A stretch of 64,000 bases of DNA from Acanthamoeba lenticulata (lineage: Eukaryota > Discosea > Longamoebia > Acanthamoebidae), in contig NAVB01000113.1 of NCBI GenBank assembly GCA_002179805.1, forward strand, positions 85,647-149,646, written 5' to 3'. The notes under the pieces are model-generated. The model saw only the letters and a program-made list of their open reading frames with translations. It had not been told where the DNA came from and searched no databases. Shown one piece after another: positions 36,000 to 47,785 of the stretch. Positions within the stretch are counted from its first letter, which is position 1, and each line of letters opens with the position of its first letter. Made by a program: the position numbers and the translations under genes.

Positions 36000-36843
36000 T
36001 CACCTGCGGCTCTTGACGAACTTGGGTCGGTTCATCTTTCTCTCCATCTTCTCCCTCTTCCGCTTTTCCTCCTTCGTCTCCTCAGCCTCAGGACCGCTGC
36101 TGCCTCCGAGCTGTGCGTTGTGCGCAACTCAATTACAGTCAAACACAGTGTTACGTCGGTGCGAGCAAGGTAAGGCAAACGTACGCCACCAAGGAGGAGG
36201 CCGAGCAGCTTGTAGCCAGCAAACGCGGGAATCTGAGCCGCGGAGAAACATCAGTTGTGGGCAACAGGCAACAGCCAGTCCTTGGGATGCATCCGCCAAG
36301 GGGACACAGCGTACCACAAGCAAGAGCAACCAGGCGTACTCGGTGATGACGCTGAGCACTTGCACGAAGGCGATGACGTAGACCACGTCAAAGGCGTACT
36401 GGGCAAGGTTATCGTGCGAGGTGAGGTCGGCACCGCCGTCGAGGAGGTCTCCGGTGGCGTCGTAAGTGGGTGTGGCCTGCGAGCTAATCCACCAGTAGAT
36501 AATGAGGTTGACCAGCGTGCATCCACCGAACCCGACCCAATGCCAAAAGCTGAACGACTCGTTCATCCATCCGACGCGCAGCACGATGAAGATCAACTGG
36601 TGCGGCAAAGGAAAAATGAACAGTGTAAACAGTGTGCACGTTATAACGTGGTTAGGAAAGGAAAAGCGAAACGCACGTTGATGATCAAGATGAGGTAGCG
36701 CAGGTTCTTCACAACCGCTTCATTCTCCGCCTTCCGCTTCTTTGCCGCTTGATTCGCCTGAATACAATGCGTGTATACAATATAAATCAGTCACGGCACC
36801 GGGGCCTGAAGAGTCAACAACTGAAGTGAGTCGTCAGCACCAT
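36000..36843 (-). CDS. TMEM208/SND2-like ER targeting protein
   Basis: Small ER membrane protein of the SND2/TMEM208 family, implicated in SRP-independent protein targeting to the ER. Exons read ANQAAKKRKAENEAVVKNLRY..., then LIFIVLRVGWMNESFSFWHW, GFGGCTLVNLIIYWWIS, PTYDATGDLLDGGADLT, YAFDVVYVIAFVQVLSVITEY, IPAFAGYKLLGLLLGG, ending MNRPKFVKSRR at the stop (36002-36000). There are three hydrophobic segments and a Lys-rich tail. The only sensible start is an ATG at 36843-36841 directly followed by a GT donor, so the first coding exon would be the ATG alone, joined over an 83-nt intron (36758-36840). The family call is good; the start is an inference. Confidence 0.82.
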
Positions 36844-37035
36844 CTTGCTGTTCCTATTGTGACGCGTCAAAAAGAAGAAATTGTTGTGAAATACTTGGCC
36901 AATGAAAATGTCAAGTTATTGAATTTCTCTCTCCTTTCTCCCAATATCCGTGTTAATCGCCGCTGAAGTAAAAAGGAAAACGAAAAAGCATTTTTATCGC
37001 GTAGCGTGACATAGAGGAACCACCAGCAAGCTAAC

Positions 37036-38825
37036 ATGCAAGGCCCTGGCGCAATTTCGAAGTCAGCAATCATCACAGTCACCGACAAGGTTGGCTCGTT
37101 GAAGGAGGTTTGCGAACTGTTTGCGAAGCATGGGTTCAACATGACGTCGATCCAGTCGCGCCCTTCCCCCTCGATCGCGCAGGGCTATGACTTCTTCGTT
37201 GATTTCGAGGCAAACAGCAAAACCGACGAGGAAGTCAACGCGCTTGTGACCGAAGTTGAGGGAAAGACCTCTTCGGTCACCATCCTCACCAAGGGCCAGA
37301 CAAAGAGCGAACTCTCGACGTCCAAATCGGCTTCGGGTGTGCGCACCAAGGGTATATGCCCCATCTTTGTCTTCCATTCTCACTTCTTTCGTAGTGCAAC
37401 AACAACTCATGCGTGTGTACGATTCTGCTGCTTTCAGAAATCCCTTGGTTCCCCCGCAAGCTGAAAGATCTGGACGGCTTTGCGGAGAAGACGATGGAAT
37501 TTGGTTCCGAGCTTGATGCCGACCACCCGGGCTTCCACGACCCCGTCTACAGGGAGCGCAGGCTTGAAATCGTGAACAAGGCCAAGACCTACCGTTCCGG
37601 CCAGCCCATCCCGCGCGTCGAGTACACTGAGAAGGAGATCGAGACCTGGGGCATTGTCTACAACAAGCTCAAGGCGCTCTACTCCACCCACGCTTGTCGC
37701 GAGCAGAACCACATCTTGCCACTCCTCGAGCAGAACTGTGGCTACTCTCCCAACAACATCCCCCAGCTTGAGGACGTCTCGAACTTCCTTCAGGGTGCGT
37801 TCCCTCTCGATTCACGTCGCCCAAGCTGCCACTCTTTCGCCTACCCGCGATTGGTGACACCACTGCCTCATAACACGGCCTTGTAATGTATGGTGGTGCC
37901 GGCGAACAGAGTGCACGGGCTTCCGGCTGCGTCCGGTCATGGGTCTCCTGTCGTCGCGAGACTTCTTGAACGGTCTCGCCTTCCGCGTGTTCCACTCGAC
38001 CCAATACATCCGTCACCACAGCAAGCCCCTCTACACGCCCGAGCCCGATGTGTGCCACGAGCTGCTTGGCCACGTGCCTCTTTTTGCCGATCCTGCCTTT
38101 GCCGACTTCTCGCAGGAGATCGGTCTCGCCTCTCTCGGTGCCTCCGACGAGGATATCGTCAAGCTCGCCACCGTACATGACTCGCTCGTGCTGCAGTTCT
38201 CCTTTTTCGTTTATTGTCTGACACGGCAGCCTCATGTGCGGTGTCTCTCGCTACCAGTGCTACTGGTTCACGATCGAGTTCGGCCTCTGCAGGCAGGACG
38301 GCGAGATCAAGGCCTTTGGCGCCGGCATTCTGTCCTCGTTCGGCGAGCTTGAGGTACGTTGCGTGCGACGTCACCTTGCTAGTCGCAATCTGGCCAGACG
38401 GTAGACTGACTCGACCCGCAACTTCTAGTACGCTCTGTCGGGCAAGCCCGAGCTGCGCCCGTTCGACCCTTTCAAGGCGTGCGATCAGGAGTACCCGATC
38501 ACCTCGTACCAGCCCATCTACTTTGTGGCTGAGAGCTTCGAGAGGGCCAAGGTGCAGATGCGCCAGTTCGCGGAGTCACTCGACCGCCCCTTCACCGTCC
38601 ACTACAACCCCTTCACTCAGACCGTTGAGGTACGCACTCGGCCTGGCCGTGTGCATTTGTGGCTTTTTTGCTCTTCTTTTCCGGTTTGTGCTCGGGCATG
38701 AGAGTGACCCTCCCTGGTCGGCATGTATGCAGGTGCTGGACACGAAGGAGAAGCTCATTGGGCTGGCCAGTGCACTGCGGTCGGACATCAGCCTCCTCAT
38801 TTCGGGCATCCGCAACCTGCCTTGA
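37036..38825 (+). CDS. PAH: Phenylalanine-4-hydroxylase (aromatic amino acid hydroxylase)
   Basis: Fe(II)- and tetrahydropterin-dependent hydroxylase converting phenylalanine to tyrosine in the cytosol. An N-terminal ACT regulatory domain ([33 protein letters not shown]) is followed by the catalytic domain starting [15 protein letters not shown]. The iron ligands are visible: the two His of CHELLGH and the Glu of WFTIEFGL. Other family blocks are [32 protein letters not shown] and [25 protein letters not shown] short C-terminal helix ([16 protein letters not shown]) ends the protein. About seven exons are read. The ACT domain and overall pattern suit PAH better than tyrosine or tryptophan hydroxylase. 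Confidence 0.95.
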
Positions 38826-39504
38826 GGTTCAAGAAGAGGCACATCCTTTGCGGCTCTGGGGTCTCACAAGGTTCCTGCTTGTTGATCCTACCGCGGCGCA
38901 CTCTCCCCACTCTCCTGTGTACACGCTTGTTCTCCTTTTTCTTTCTCTTTCATGGGCCACATCGCGCAAATACATCATCTGTTGCATCTGCACAGCTCGC
39001 GGTCGGGTGTGTGGAGGCTCCGGTTCCGCCAGGCCGGGCTGGCCTCCCCAGCACGGAGCTCCGAAGGTTCTCTCTCTCTCTTGCCGTCGGTCACCCTATA
39101 AAAGGGTGGGCTTTTTTCAAGTGTTTCAAGCGTGATAGAAAGATTCATAAACGAGTTTAGGGAAAGGCAGTGTTGCATCGGAGCGGAATATTTGAGGAAT
39201 GCATGGGCAGGAGTTGGGTTGCTTCCTTTACATTTTCAGACGCGGATACCAGGTTCGCTACCAGGCAGCCCGGCACGCCACAAGGAGTCAGGGTTCACCC
39301 TGCCACAGAGTTGGGTTGCAACCAGCGCTCGACACCTACGCGACGCAGCAGAGAGCCCATGCCCCACCACTAAGTACCCTTTTCCCCTTTTGCTTCTCTT
39401 CTAGTTCTCCTTCCCAGACCGCTTATTCTCTTCATCTGTTCAAGACCAGAGCGATTCCTGAAGTTGCGGCTCCAATCTTCTGGTTCTGTTGTGGGTGGGG
39501 CAAG
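38826..39504. other. Intergenic, PAH to RasGEF gene
   Basis: About 680 bp holding the PAH 3' UTR and the RasGEF promoter and leader. A TATA-like element is listed separately; a CT-rich stretch precedes it near 39070. Open frames here show no known protein. A 5' UTR intron is possible. Confidence 0.5.
39097..39103 (+). promoter_or_regulatory. Candidate TATA box for the RasGEF gene
   Basis: TATAAAA within CACCCTATAAAAGGGTGG; the flanks form a small inverted repeat (ACCCT...AGGGT). It is about 400 bp upstream of the ATG, which would imply a long leader. Confidence 0.4.
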
Positions 39505-42500
39505 ATGTCGTCAGAGGAAGACAACACCTATGGGTTCGACGCTCAGGGGCGCAAGGTCTCGTTCCGCTCATCGGAAGGGGCCGAAAAACCGACCTCCTCA
39601 CCGCGCATAGCGCGTAGCAAGGCGCTAGCCCTACAACCTTCCACGTCATGCCCGTCCCTGCGTTCGACCGACACTCGGCCCCTCTCCCCTCCTACAACTC
39701 CAGCGCCCTGCTCTCCCACCTCGTCGCCCTCGCCGCACAGGCGCCACCTGCCCTCGTCCCTCCGCACGTCGCTCACCTCCGCCACGCCTCGTGGGCTGTC
39801 CACGTCCTCGCCTCGCTCTCTTTCCTTCCGCGAGCTCCGCATGTTTCTCTTTCACTCCAAGGAGCTCAACTGGCAAGACCTCGAGGCTTCCATCCTTGCG
39901 GGCAGAACCGACGACCGCCCAACCCACGGCACGACGAGTCCGACTCGTCCGCACGAGAGCGTCAGCTCGCCACGCCCGCTGCGTTGGGCCCACGCGCAAC
40001 AGCTCTCGCCTCCCGGCACCGCCCGCCCCAACTCCCTGTTGTCCCCTTCTGAGGGCGGCTCACAAGGGGCTCACTCGCGCCCCCACTCGGGCGTGATCGA
40101 GTGCTATGACGAGTTCGAGACCGCGCTGCGTCATGCGGCTACGCGACTGGCGCGCTCGCGCTGGGAGGAGCTCTTCCAGCACCACCAACAGGAGCGCGAG
40201 CTGCAGGAGCGCGAGCGACGCAACAAAGTGACCCTCGGCGACCAGGCGCTGCTCAAAGCGCGCACGCTCACGCTCGAGGACGCCTTACATCTCTTCGAAC
40301 GGCCAACACCCGAGACGCCAACTTCCCCGCACCCGCCCTACAACCGCAGCCGCGACCCTTCGCCGAGGAGCTCCGGCGAGTTGTCGCTTCCCGACTGGAC
40401 TCCTCGCGCCGGGGCCGTGGCTGAAACGCGAGCGCAGCTGCTTGAGAAGGGGGTGCACCTCGCCGTGCCTTCAGGCCGCAACCGCTCAGGCTCCTTCCAG
40501 GGTGAACGGTCCAAAGGTACGGCGGACGGTGGTGATGACCGAGTGGCTTGTCCGTGTCGCTTACATCAGCTGCGCGCCTCAGGAGACAAAAAGAGGCCGC
40601 AGTCGGTGCAGCTCAACGCGTCAGGAGTGGCCTTGGTGGCCGATAGTTCTGCTTCGGCTCGGGTCCCGGCATCGGTTCGTCGTGATCGTCCCGTGTTGGC
40701 CTTCAAATGGGCAACTCACCAGCGGCAGCAAACAACAGAAAAATGAGTTGACCAGGGAAGCTTCAAGTGAAACGGACCAGGCCAAGCTCACCGGCAAGGC
40801 GCTGAAGCGGCAGATGAAAGAACAAGCCAAGCGCACGGCCCAGGAAGAGAAAGAGGCGCGAAAGGAGGCGAAGCGCAAGCTACAGGAGGAGAAGCGGCGA
40901 GCGAAGGAGGAGCTCAGGAAACTGCGCGACCGGCGGATCGCCACCGTCTCGACAGCGCAGCCGCGACTTGCTCACCTAGCGGCCTTCGTACGCTCGTTAT
41001 CACCTCCTTTGCCAAGTATTCCCAAGCTCATGTACTCTCTCCTTGCTGCGCAAACAGCTCCAGGACCGATCGAAGCATCCCCTCGTGCGGCGCAATTCGA
41101 CCAACGACTCAGTAGCCTCGGCGCGTGATCCACCGCCTACTGCCGTGGAGCCGACCCCGCGTGACACAGCCGACGATGTCCCTCACACGACAACCTGCGA
41201 CAGCGGTCCCACCATCCGAGTACGTCTGCTTCCAACCTGTCTTTCACCGTTTTTTTTCTCCTCCGGTGAGGTCTTGACGTTGGGCGGGGCGCGGTTACAG
41301 GCGTCTACGCTGTCTGCGTCGGCGCCCGCGGTGCAAATGGTGTGCCCCTCGCGAATCAAGGTGGAGAAGACGCGCGTGGTGAAGGTGCAAACCCACAACC
41401 TCGTTGATGTCATGGGCCTCTTTGCGAACATAAACTGGACAAGCCTCATTCCGGGAGTGGGGGAAACAGGTGGAAGAGCTCGACCCCAAGGTATGGCTGT
41501 TCGATGAGCCTGACTGCGAGAACAACATCATCCTGGGCAACGAGGACTCGGACGGAATCACACTCGTCAACGCCGCCACGATCTACAAAATCATTCAACG
41601 CATCACCTACCCTTTCTATCCCGGTGCGTCTTTGTCTTTGCGTGCCGCGAGTTGTGTTGTCGACGTCGCACTTCGCTGAGTGCGACCCGCGAACGGCAGA
41701 TCCCAATTTTGTGAACACAGTTTTGTCGACCTACCGGTCGTACCTCTCTCCTCTTGAGCTGCTGGAGCTGCTCATCCTCCGATTCGACACTCCTCCGCCG
41801 CCGGACGTCGATACCGAAACCTTTTATCAGAGAACACAAGTGCAGATCCGCCTTCGGTACCTTCAACGGGATCCTCTCTCTCTCCCCCATGTGTCTCATT
41901 TATGACGTTTGTACGGCGTCCCCGACCAGGGTGCTGAGCGTGTTGAAGCAGTGGGTGCTTCACCACTTTCACGACTTTGTCGAAGTTACACTCCAAGAGC
42001 GACTTTTTCGATTCACCGACGAAGTCCTGGTGCCCGAGGCTTTGACGTCGGCCGCCGAGCAGCTTCGGACGCTTGTCCGAAGGCAAACGGACAACTTGAA
42101 CCACGCCGACAAAGCCACTACAGTGGGCACCGGGAAGGCCAGCCGCACAGGCGCGGGCTTCCAGCTTCGCAGCCTTCCGCCCACGCCAATCCTGCCCGTC
42201 AAGCTCAAGCGACCCCTCAAGGTTTGCCCCCGCCCCCAACTGTTTCTTGTTGAGACTTGAACATGACCCAGAGATACCTTTTGTGTACGTCCACGCAGTT
42301 GTTGGACGTGAACCCGCTGGAGGTGGCGCGACAGTTGACGGTCATCGAACACAATCTCTACTGCGCGATAAAGCCATCCGAGTGCCTGCAGCAGCGATGG
42401 ACCAGCCCGGACAAGGCCACCGTGGCACCGAACGTTGTCGCGGTGATCGACCGATTCAACAAGGTGAGCCGGTGGTGCTGCTCGGAGATCGTGCAGGAGA

Positions 42501-43307
42501 AGGACCTCAAGAACCGAGCCGTCATCCTGAACCGCTTCATCGTGATCGCTTCGGTACCGAATTGTTCTTTGGTTCATTTCACCCTTCATGACCCTAATGG
42601 AGAGACTCGGTTGCAGCAATGCCGCGAGTTGAACAACTTTAACGGAGTCATGGAGATCATGGCCGGCCTCCAGAACGCGGCGGCCTACCGGCTCAAGAAG
42701 ACGTGGAACGTACGTTTGAGCCAACCTTTCCTGAGCGTGGTGTTGGGCGGGTCGTGTTCACAAGACGCAATTGTGCACAACAGCTGCTGCCCAACAAGAC
42801 GTGGGACATTTGGGAGGAGTTGACGCACTTGATGAGCTCGGAGGACAACTTTCGGGTGTTCCGCCAGGTGCTCCACAAGATCAATCCCCCGTGTATTCCC
42901 TACCTTGGTGCGCCTCTCCTCTTCTCCTTTTTCCAGATGGGATGTAGTAGCCTGACGAGAGTGTGCAACAAACCTTGAAGGCATCTTTCTCACGGACATG
43001 ACCTTCATTGAGGATGGCAACCCGGACTATGTCCAACCGGACATGATCAACGTCACCAAGATGCGGTGCGCCTCCAAAGCGCCTCATACTGAGGGTGAAC
43101 CAATCATGATGGACTGACTTGCTGCTGGGGACGCGCAGATACGGGGCGAGAGTGCTGCAGGACATCAAGCTGTATCAGGAAACGCCCTATTGCCTCGAAA
43201 CGGTGCCCTTCATCCAGGACTGGCTCACATCCAGAGAGATGCCTAACGAGAAGGACCTCTATGATCACTCCCTTCTCTGTGAAGAGCGCACCACCCGAAA
43301 GAAATGA
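39505..43307 (+). CDS. RasGEF-domain protein
   Basis: Ras guanine nucleotide exchange factor (CDC25-homology). The N-terminal about 400 residues are Ser/Pro/Arg-rich and include YGFDAQGRKVSFRSSEG. A strongly charged coiled coil follows (KRQMKEQAKRTAQEEKEARK). A RasGEF-N (REM) module begins near 41550 (GITLVNAATIYKIIQRITYP, NFVNTVLSTYRSYLSPLELL). The catalytic RasGEF domain spans about 42300-43250: VNPLEVARQLTVIEHNLYCA, RFNKVSRWCCSEIV, CRELNNFNGVMEIMAGLQ, GIFLTDMTFIEDGNPDY. ATG 39505 is the first Met that leads into the continuous N-terminal exon. Which Ras or Rap it acts on cannot be told. Confidence 0.9.
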
Positions 43308-43613
43308 AAGTAGCGGTCTATGCCTCACCGCCCATTTCCAGGCCATTCCTCGCTCTCTGGAACAAACCGACACGAGGAACGGCGATATATCATTTCCGAA
43401 ATGATACGGACTCGTTACGCTACGAGCAGAAGTGCACCTCTTTCACGGGCAAAAGCGGGGCCACAAGCCGTGTTCCGCCTCTGTGGCTCATGAGCAGCTG
43501 AAGGGGCCTGTCAGACGCATACAACGAGTGCTGTGCCAGTGCGCGGAGGCGCGTGCGTGCAATCAGGGAGGGAGATTGGATTGAAGGAAATCTAATCGCA
43601 GAGGCAAAGGAAG
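43308..43613. other. Intergenic, RasGEF to MFS transporter gene
   Basis: About 300 bp holding the MFS promoter. It contains a near-perfect 19-nt inverted repeat, listed separately. No gene is seen. Confidence 0.5.
43388..43406. promoter_or_regulatory. 19-nt inverted repeat upstream of the MFS gene
   Basis: TATCATTTC-C-GAAATGATA: two perfect 9-nt arms around one central base, about 210 bp upstream of the MFS start codon. It looks like a site for a dimeric DNA-binding protein. The factor is unknown. Confidence 0.4.
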
Positions 43614-46451
43614 ATGGACAAGTACACATCCTCCAGTTCCTTGCTGGCAGAAAACGGAAGAGCTGCCGGCGACGAGGATGACGACACCTTCACCGTCTCG
43701 GAGGACAAAGAAGACGAGGAGCACGAGGAAGAGGCAAAATCACTTGGGATGGGACGAGCAGAGCATTTGTCGATCCACATCGAAAAGGAGCACCTCGAGA
43801 ACCCAAGCCTGCCGGATCCTGTGGATCCGTTGGCTGTGCCTCTGGAAAGTGCCAACACACCCGTTGTGGAGACACCACTCCCCATGGGCAAAATGATCCC
43901 CATCATGCTCCTCACCGCCAGCGAGAGCTTCAACTCGTCAGCCATCTTCTCCTACGTGGGCTACCTTGTGCTCGACTTCAACCTGACCGATGACAAAAAG
44001 GAGCTCGGGTACACGAGTCTTCCTCATCCCTTAGCCCACGTCAAAGTGCTGTCGCACTCACCCAGTTGAGTTGTACTTCGTGGGCGTTAGGAACTACGCG
44101 GGTGCCATTTCGTCGTGCTTCTTTGTGGCGCAGTTCATCAGCAGGTGCACACTTCACCTCATACGTGCCAGTGAACGCGCCTCTGGCTTACTTCCCTCTG
44201 CGTTGCCACACAAATCAGCTTCTTTTGGGGCAAGATGTCGGACAAGTACGGCCGGCGGCCCATTCTCCTTTGCGGAGCCATCGGCACCCTCATCTCGGCT
44301 GTTCTGTTCGGGTTCGCACGTTCCGCCCTCTTCTCCGACAGCCGCGCCTGCGCCTGGGGTCAAGCGCCGCTGCTCACGACGTGGGCGCGACATACAGGTT
44401 CAGCATGAACTTCACCTTTGCCGTCTTATCCCGCGCGCTGTGCGGGCTCCTCAACGGGAACATCGGCGTGCTGAAGACCTACCTCGGCGAGGTGCGTTAG
44501 CCCTTGAAGCCTCCTTCAAGAGCTCAGGGTTGATCAGCGCTGCAGGTGACCGACTCGACCAACCAAACACGGGCCTGGAGTTGGTTTTCGCTCGCCTCCG
44601 GCGCCGGGGCCGTCGTCGGCGCGCTCGCTGGCGGCGTCCTCGCTCAGCCTGCCAGTATTACTCCCCTGCCTTCGTCTCTCTATGCAGCTTCTCTTTCTTT
44701 GTTGCGGATGGCTTACTGAGGGTCGGTGGGCGCGACAGCCAAATACCCGAAACTGTTCGCCGCGGGCCACGGAGTGTTCAACGGACTCTTCGAGGAGTTC
44801 CCCTACCTGCTGCCCAACCTAATGGCGGTCTTGGTGGTCGGCGTGGGCTTCATCTTGAGCTACATCTACCTCACCGAGAACGACATCCCGCCGCGCGTTA
44901 CCGTGGTCGAGCGCGCGACCTACGGGCCGCTAGGCCGCGAGACCGGCAACGAGCTGGAGGTCGAGGCTGACCCAGAGGCTCCGTCGGCCGGCCGATGCGA
45001 TGACGGAGAGGACGGCATCGAGATGCAGGTCGTCGCGTCGCCCGACTGGCACATGAAGACCGAGATCGCGACCAAGGAGACCGAGGACCGGCGGCAACGA
45101 CGCTTATGGGTCGCCGGTGGCGGCGCCGAGGTGCGCTCCGACGAGGCCGAGCAGGACCAGAAGGAGGGTGTCCTCGGCGAGGAGCATGACCGCCCAGCGG
45201 TGCCCGAGGGCAGCCTGCACTTGACGGGCATGGAAGAGTCGACGCTGCAGGACAGGCCTGATGGCGGGAGCCAGGGCGTGCTCTCGTCCCTCCGTGGTAG
45301 TGCCGTGCTCCGGCTCGATGCGCTCTGGGGCCGACGGCGCCCTGCCAGCGAGGCCAAGCCCGCCGTGGTCAAGACCGAACGCTCTGTGCTGCTTCAGGGG
45401 CAAGTCATCCTCTCGACCAGCCTCTACGGGCTCACCGGCATGCTTTTCATTTTCATCGACGCCGTACGTGCCCCACCCGTGGCTCGCCCTTTAGGTGTGG
45501 GAAAGAAGAGTCCTCATTTCACGCGCGCACGGCAGGTGTTCCCGCTGTGGACGATGACCGACCCCAAGGAGGGCGGCCTCGGCTTCTCGACTGACCAAAT
45601 CGGTTCGGGCCTCATCACACTCACTGAAACGCCCACAAGGTGCTGACGCTACAGTGGCGCTTTTTCGATCCCAGGCATCACGAGCAGCGTGGGGTCGTTG
45701 TCCATCATCGTCATCCAGCTGGCCATTTATGGGCCGCTTGCTCGGAAGGTGGGGTTGATTAATACGTTCAAGTGGGGCACTTTGGCCGCGGTTCCCATCT
45801 TCGTGGCCTTCCCGGTGACGAACTACCTCCACCCCGACGTGACCCCCTGGTCTTCCATGCCGCTGGTGCCTCCCTCCTTCTCTCCCCACTTCTGGACCTC
45901 CAATTTACTAGAGCCCAACTCACGCCACACGGGCGCACAGATGTGGCTGTTCATTATTACAATTTACATCATTCGAACGTTCGTGGGCCAGCTCATGTTC
46001 TGCGCAGTCATGAACCTCATCAACAACTCTGTGGATGTGTACAATATGGGCGCCGCCAACGGCCTGGGTATTTTCACCTTGCGCCGCGCTGAACTCTCGC
46101 ACCACCAACTCACCCTCGCGTCGTTCGTTTGTTCATTGTGGGACTGCAGGTCAAAGCTTGGTTGCACTGCTGCGAGCCATCGGACCTTATTTTTCATCGG
46201 TAACGCGTGCATGCTGCTCCCCCGCTGATGGTTTTCCTTTAGGAAAGAACAAACTGACAGAGAGACGAACCACCGTGCAGGTTCTCTTTGCTTGGAGCAT
46301 GACAAGCGGGATGATGTTTCCTTTCAACTTCTACTTTGTGTTTGTCCTGATTAGCGTGATCGCGCTGTTCATCTTCGCGCTGGCCTTCTTTCTGAATCCG
46401 TCCCTCAACACGCCCAAACCACTGCCTAGTACTGGCGGAAGCAAGCCGTAG
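43614..46451 (+). CDS. Major facilitator superfamily transporter (ZIF1/MFSD-like)
   Basis: Multi-pass membrane transporter. An acidic cytosolic N-terminus (about 100 residues) precedes about 12 hydrophobic segments. The MFS loop 2-3 signature is clear: FFWGKMSDKYGRRPILLCGAIG. Further segments include FAVLSRALCGLLNGNIGVLKTYLGE, LPNLMAVLVVGVGFILSYIYLTE, MWLFIITIYIIRTFVGQLMFCAV and FYFVFVLISVIALFIFALAFFL. The central loop after TM6 is unusually long (about 180 residues) and acidic, from about 44880 to 45390. Similar layout occurs in plant ZIF1-like and fungal relatives, but the substrate cannot be inferred. Several introns near 44150, 44500, 44650, 45460, 45640 and 46080 were placed by frame continuity. 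Confidence 0.85.
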
Positions 46452-46929
46452 GGCCCTCGGCCAGGTTCCCCGCGCAAGCCCCGCCAGATCCACCACCCGA
46501 TCTGGTATTATTTATTTATTTATTTCTAAACAGCACATTCCCACGCTGCGCCCCCACCTGTTCCTGTCCTGCAAAGGCCATTTGAATTGCAAGGTAGCGG
46601 TTGCATACTCTCAAAGCGTAGTCAATCTTGCGCCCATACATGGTCAATCGTTGGCGCAAGGTCTGCCCCACGCTGCTCGACATCCTTGCGAGGGCAATTC
46701 CACACACGTGAAGAAAACACCAGGTTGAACATTCCTTGCCATGTTAGCGCCCTGCACAGAAAAAGGTAACTTCCCTTGCCCAAATCGCCAGCAGCAACAA
46801 AGTGGGCGGAGTCTCCTTCACCTAGGTTGCCGGGTCACTGTTACGCGAGGAGAACATTGGGCTGCGCTCCTTGTGCGCACAACCGTCATAACCGCTAGTG
46901 CAGCACAAACTTCACTTCTCTCACTCAAT
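46452..46929. other. Intergenic, MFS gene to coiled-coil gene
   Basis: About 480 bp. It starts with an A/T-rich TATTTATTTATTTATTTC stretch (likely MFS 3' end region). The rest is unremarkable. No gene is recognised. Confidence 0.5.
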
Positions 46930-47529
46930 ATGGCCACGAAGAAGATCAGGAAGAAAGCGCGCTACGAGTCTATGAACCACTGTTCCCTTGCGCAGATGGT
47001 GGCAGAGATCGAGGAGGAGAAGAAACGCAAGCAACGGCTCGAGTGGTATCTGAGGCAAGTTTTGATCGAGAAGGAAGCGCTTCTGGACGAACAGGTTGCT
47101 CTACCATGGCACGAGAGGTGCATGAACCTTCCCTGCACGACGTCTCAACCGTGCCTACCTCTGTTGCCGTTGGCCTTCGACCCCAACGCGCCGTCACCAA
47201 GCCTCAGTCCATCCTCTTCTTTTTCTTCTACAACACACAGCCCGCAAACTTCCCCCGTGTTCTCTCCTCTGGCAACTGCTGAGTCAAGTCGCTCGACATC
47301 ACCCGAACTATCAACCTCATCTCCTCTCCCTACCTCAAGCTGGGCAGGTGACTGGCGACATGGATCTCAAGGTCCTTATGTCAGCGCAACCGACGAGCAG
47401 GATGCCATTCTGCACTCAACCTTCCCTCTTGCAGACTACGCATCAGAGTTGATGCAACCTCACTTTTTGCCCTCATCCTCCGCCCTTACTCTTTCTACCA
47501 CCTGGATCCCCTCTCTGCTTGACTTCTGA
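46930..47529 (+). CDS. Basic/coiled-coil protein with 'RLEW' module (family member 1)
   Basis: Single-exon protein of 199 residues, not assigned to a named family. It begins with a basic patch (MATKKIRKKARYESM), then an amphipathic helix, SLAQMVAEIEEEKKRKQRLE followed by WYLRQVLIEKEALLDEQ. The remainder is Ser/Pro/Thr-rich low complexity, with a hydrophobic C-terminus (WIPSLLDF). The helix matches one in the protein encoded at 50501-51790. A basic patch plus leucine-spaced helix is reminiscent of a bZIP or bHLH-zipper regulator, but no true bZIP basic signature (NxxAAxxCR) is present. Function is unknown; a transcription-related role is speculation. Confidence 0.7.
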   Translation: MATKKIRKKARYESMNHCSLAQMVAEIEEEKKRKQRLEWYLRQVLIEKEALLDEQVALPWHERCMNLPCTTSQPCLPLLPLAFDPNAPSPSLSPSSSFSSTTHSPQTSPVFSPLATAESSRSTSPELSTSSPLPTSSWAGDWRHGSQGPYVSATDEQDAILHSTFPLADYASELMQPHFLPSSSALTLSTTWIPSLLDF

Positions 47530-47546
47530 GGTTGTAACTCTGGTTT

Positions 47547-47560
47547 AACTTTATAAAGTT
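47547..47560. promoter_or_regulatory. 14-nt palindromic TATA-like element
   Basis: AACTTTATAAAGTT is a perfect palindrome between the coiled-coil gene and the GPD gene, about 225 bp upstream of the GPD start. It could be the GPD TATA element or part of the upstream gene's 3' end. Confidence 0.3.
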
Positions 47561-47785
47561 TCCCTTTAGAGCACCTGGCTTACGGACAGGCTGCTGGCTC
47601 CCAACATCTGGCCTCGGTTCTTCCTTTTTCTGTTCTCCCTCTGAACGACCGCCTGCTTGAAGAAGCGGGAAAAACATTCGGAAATGGTGTGCAGGAGGGA
47701 AATCCTGCGGACGGAGAGAAGTTGACCTCACCTTCCCCACAGCGTGAGCTCACAACGACTCACACAAGCACAGCGTAAGAGCAGC

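Noticed and set aside
36780..36788. TATAAAT near TMEM208
   Set aside because: On the best gene model it falls inside the first TMEM208 intron, so a TATA role is unlikely.
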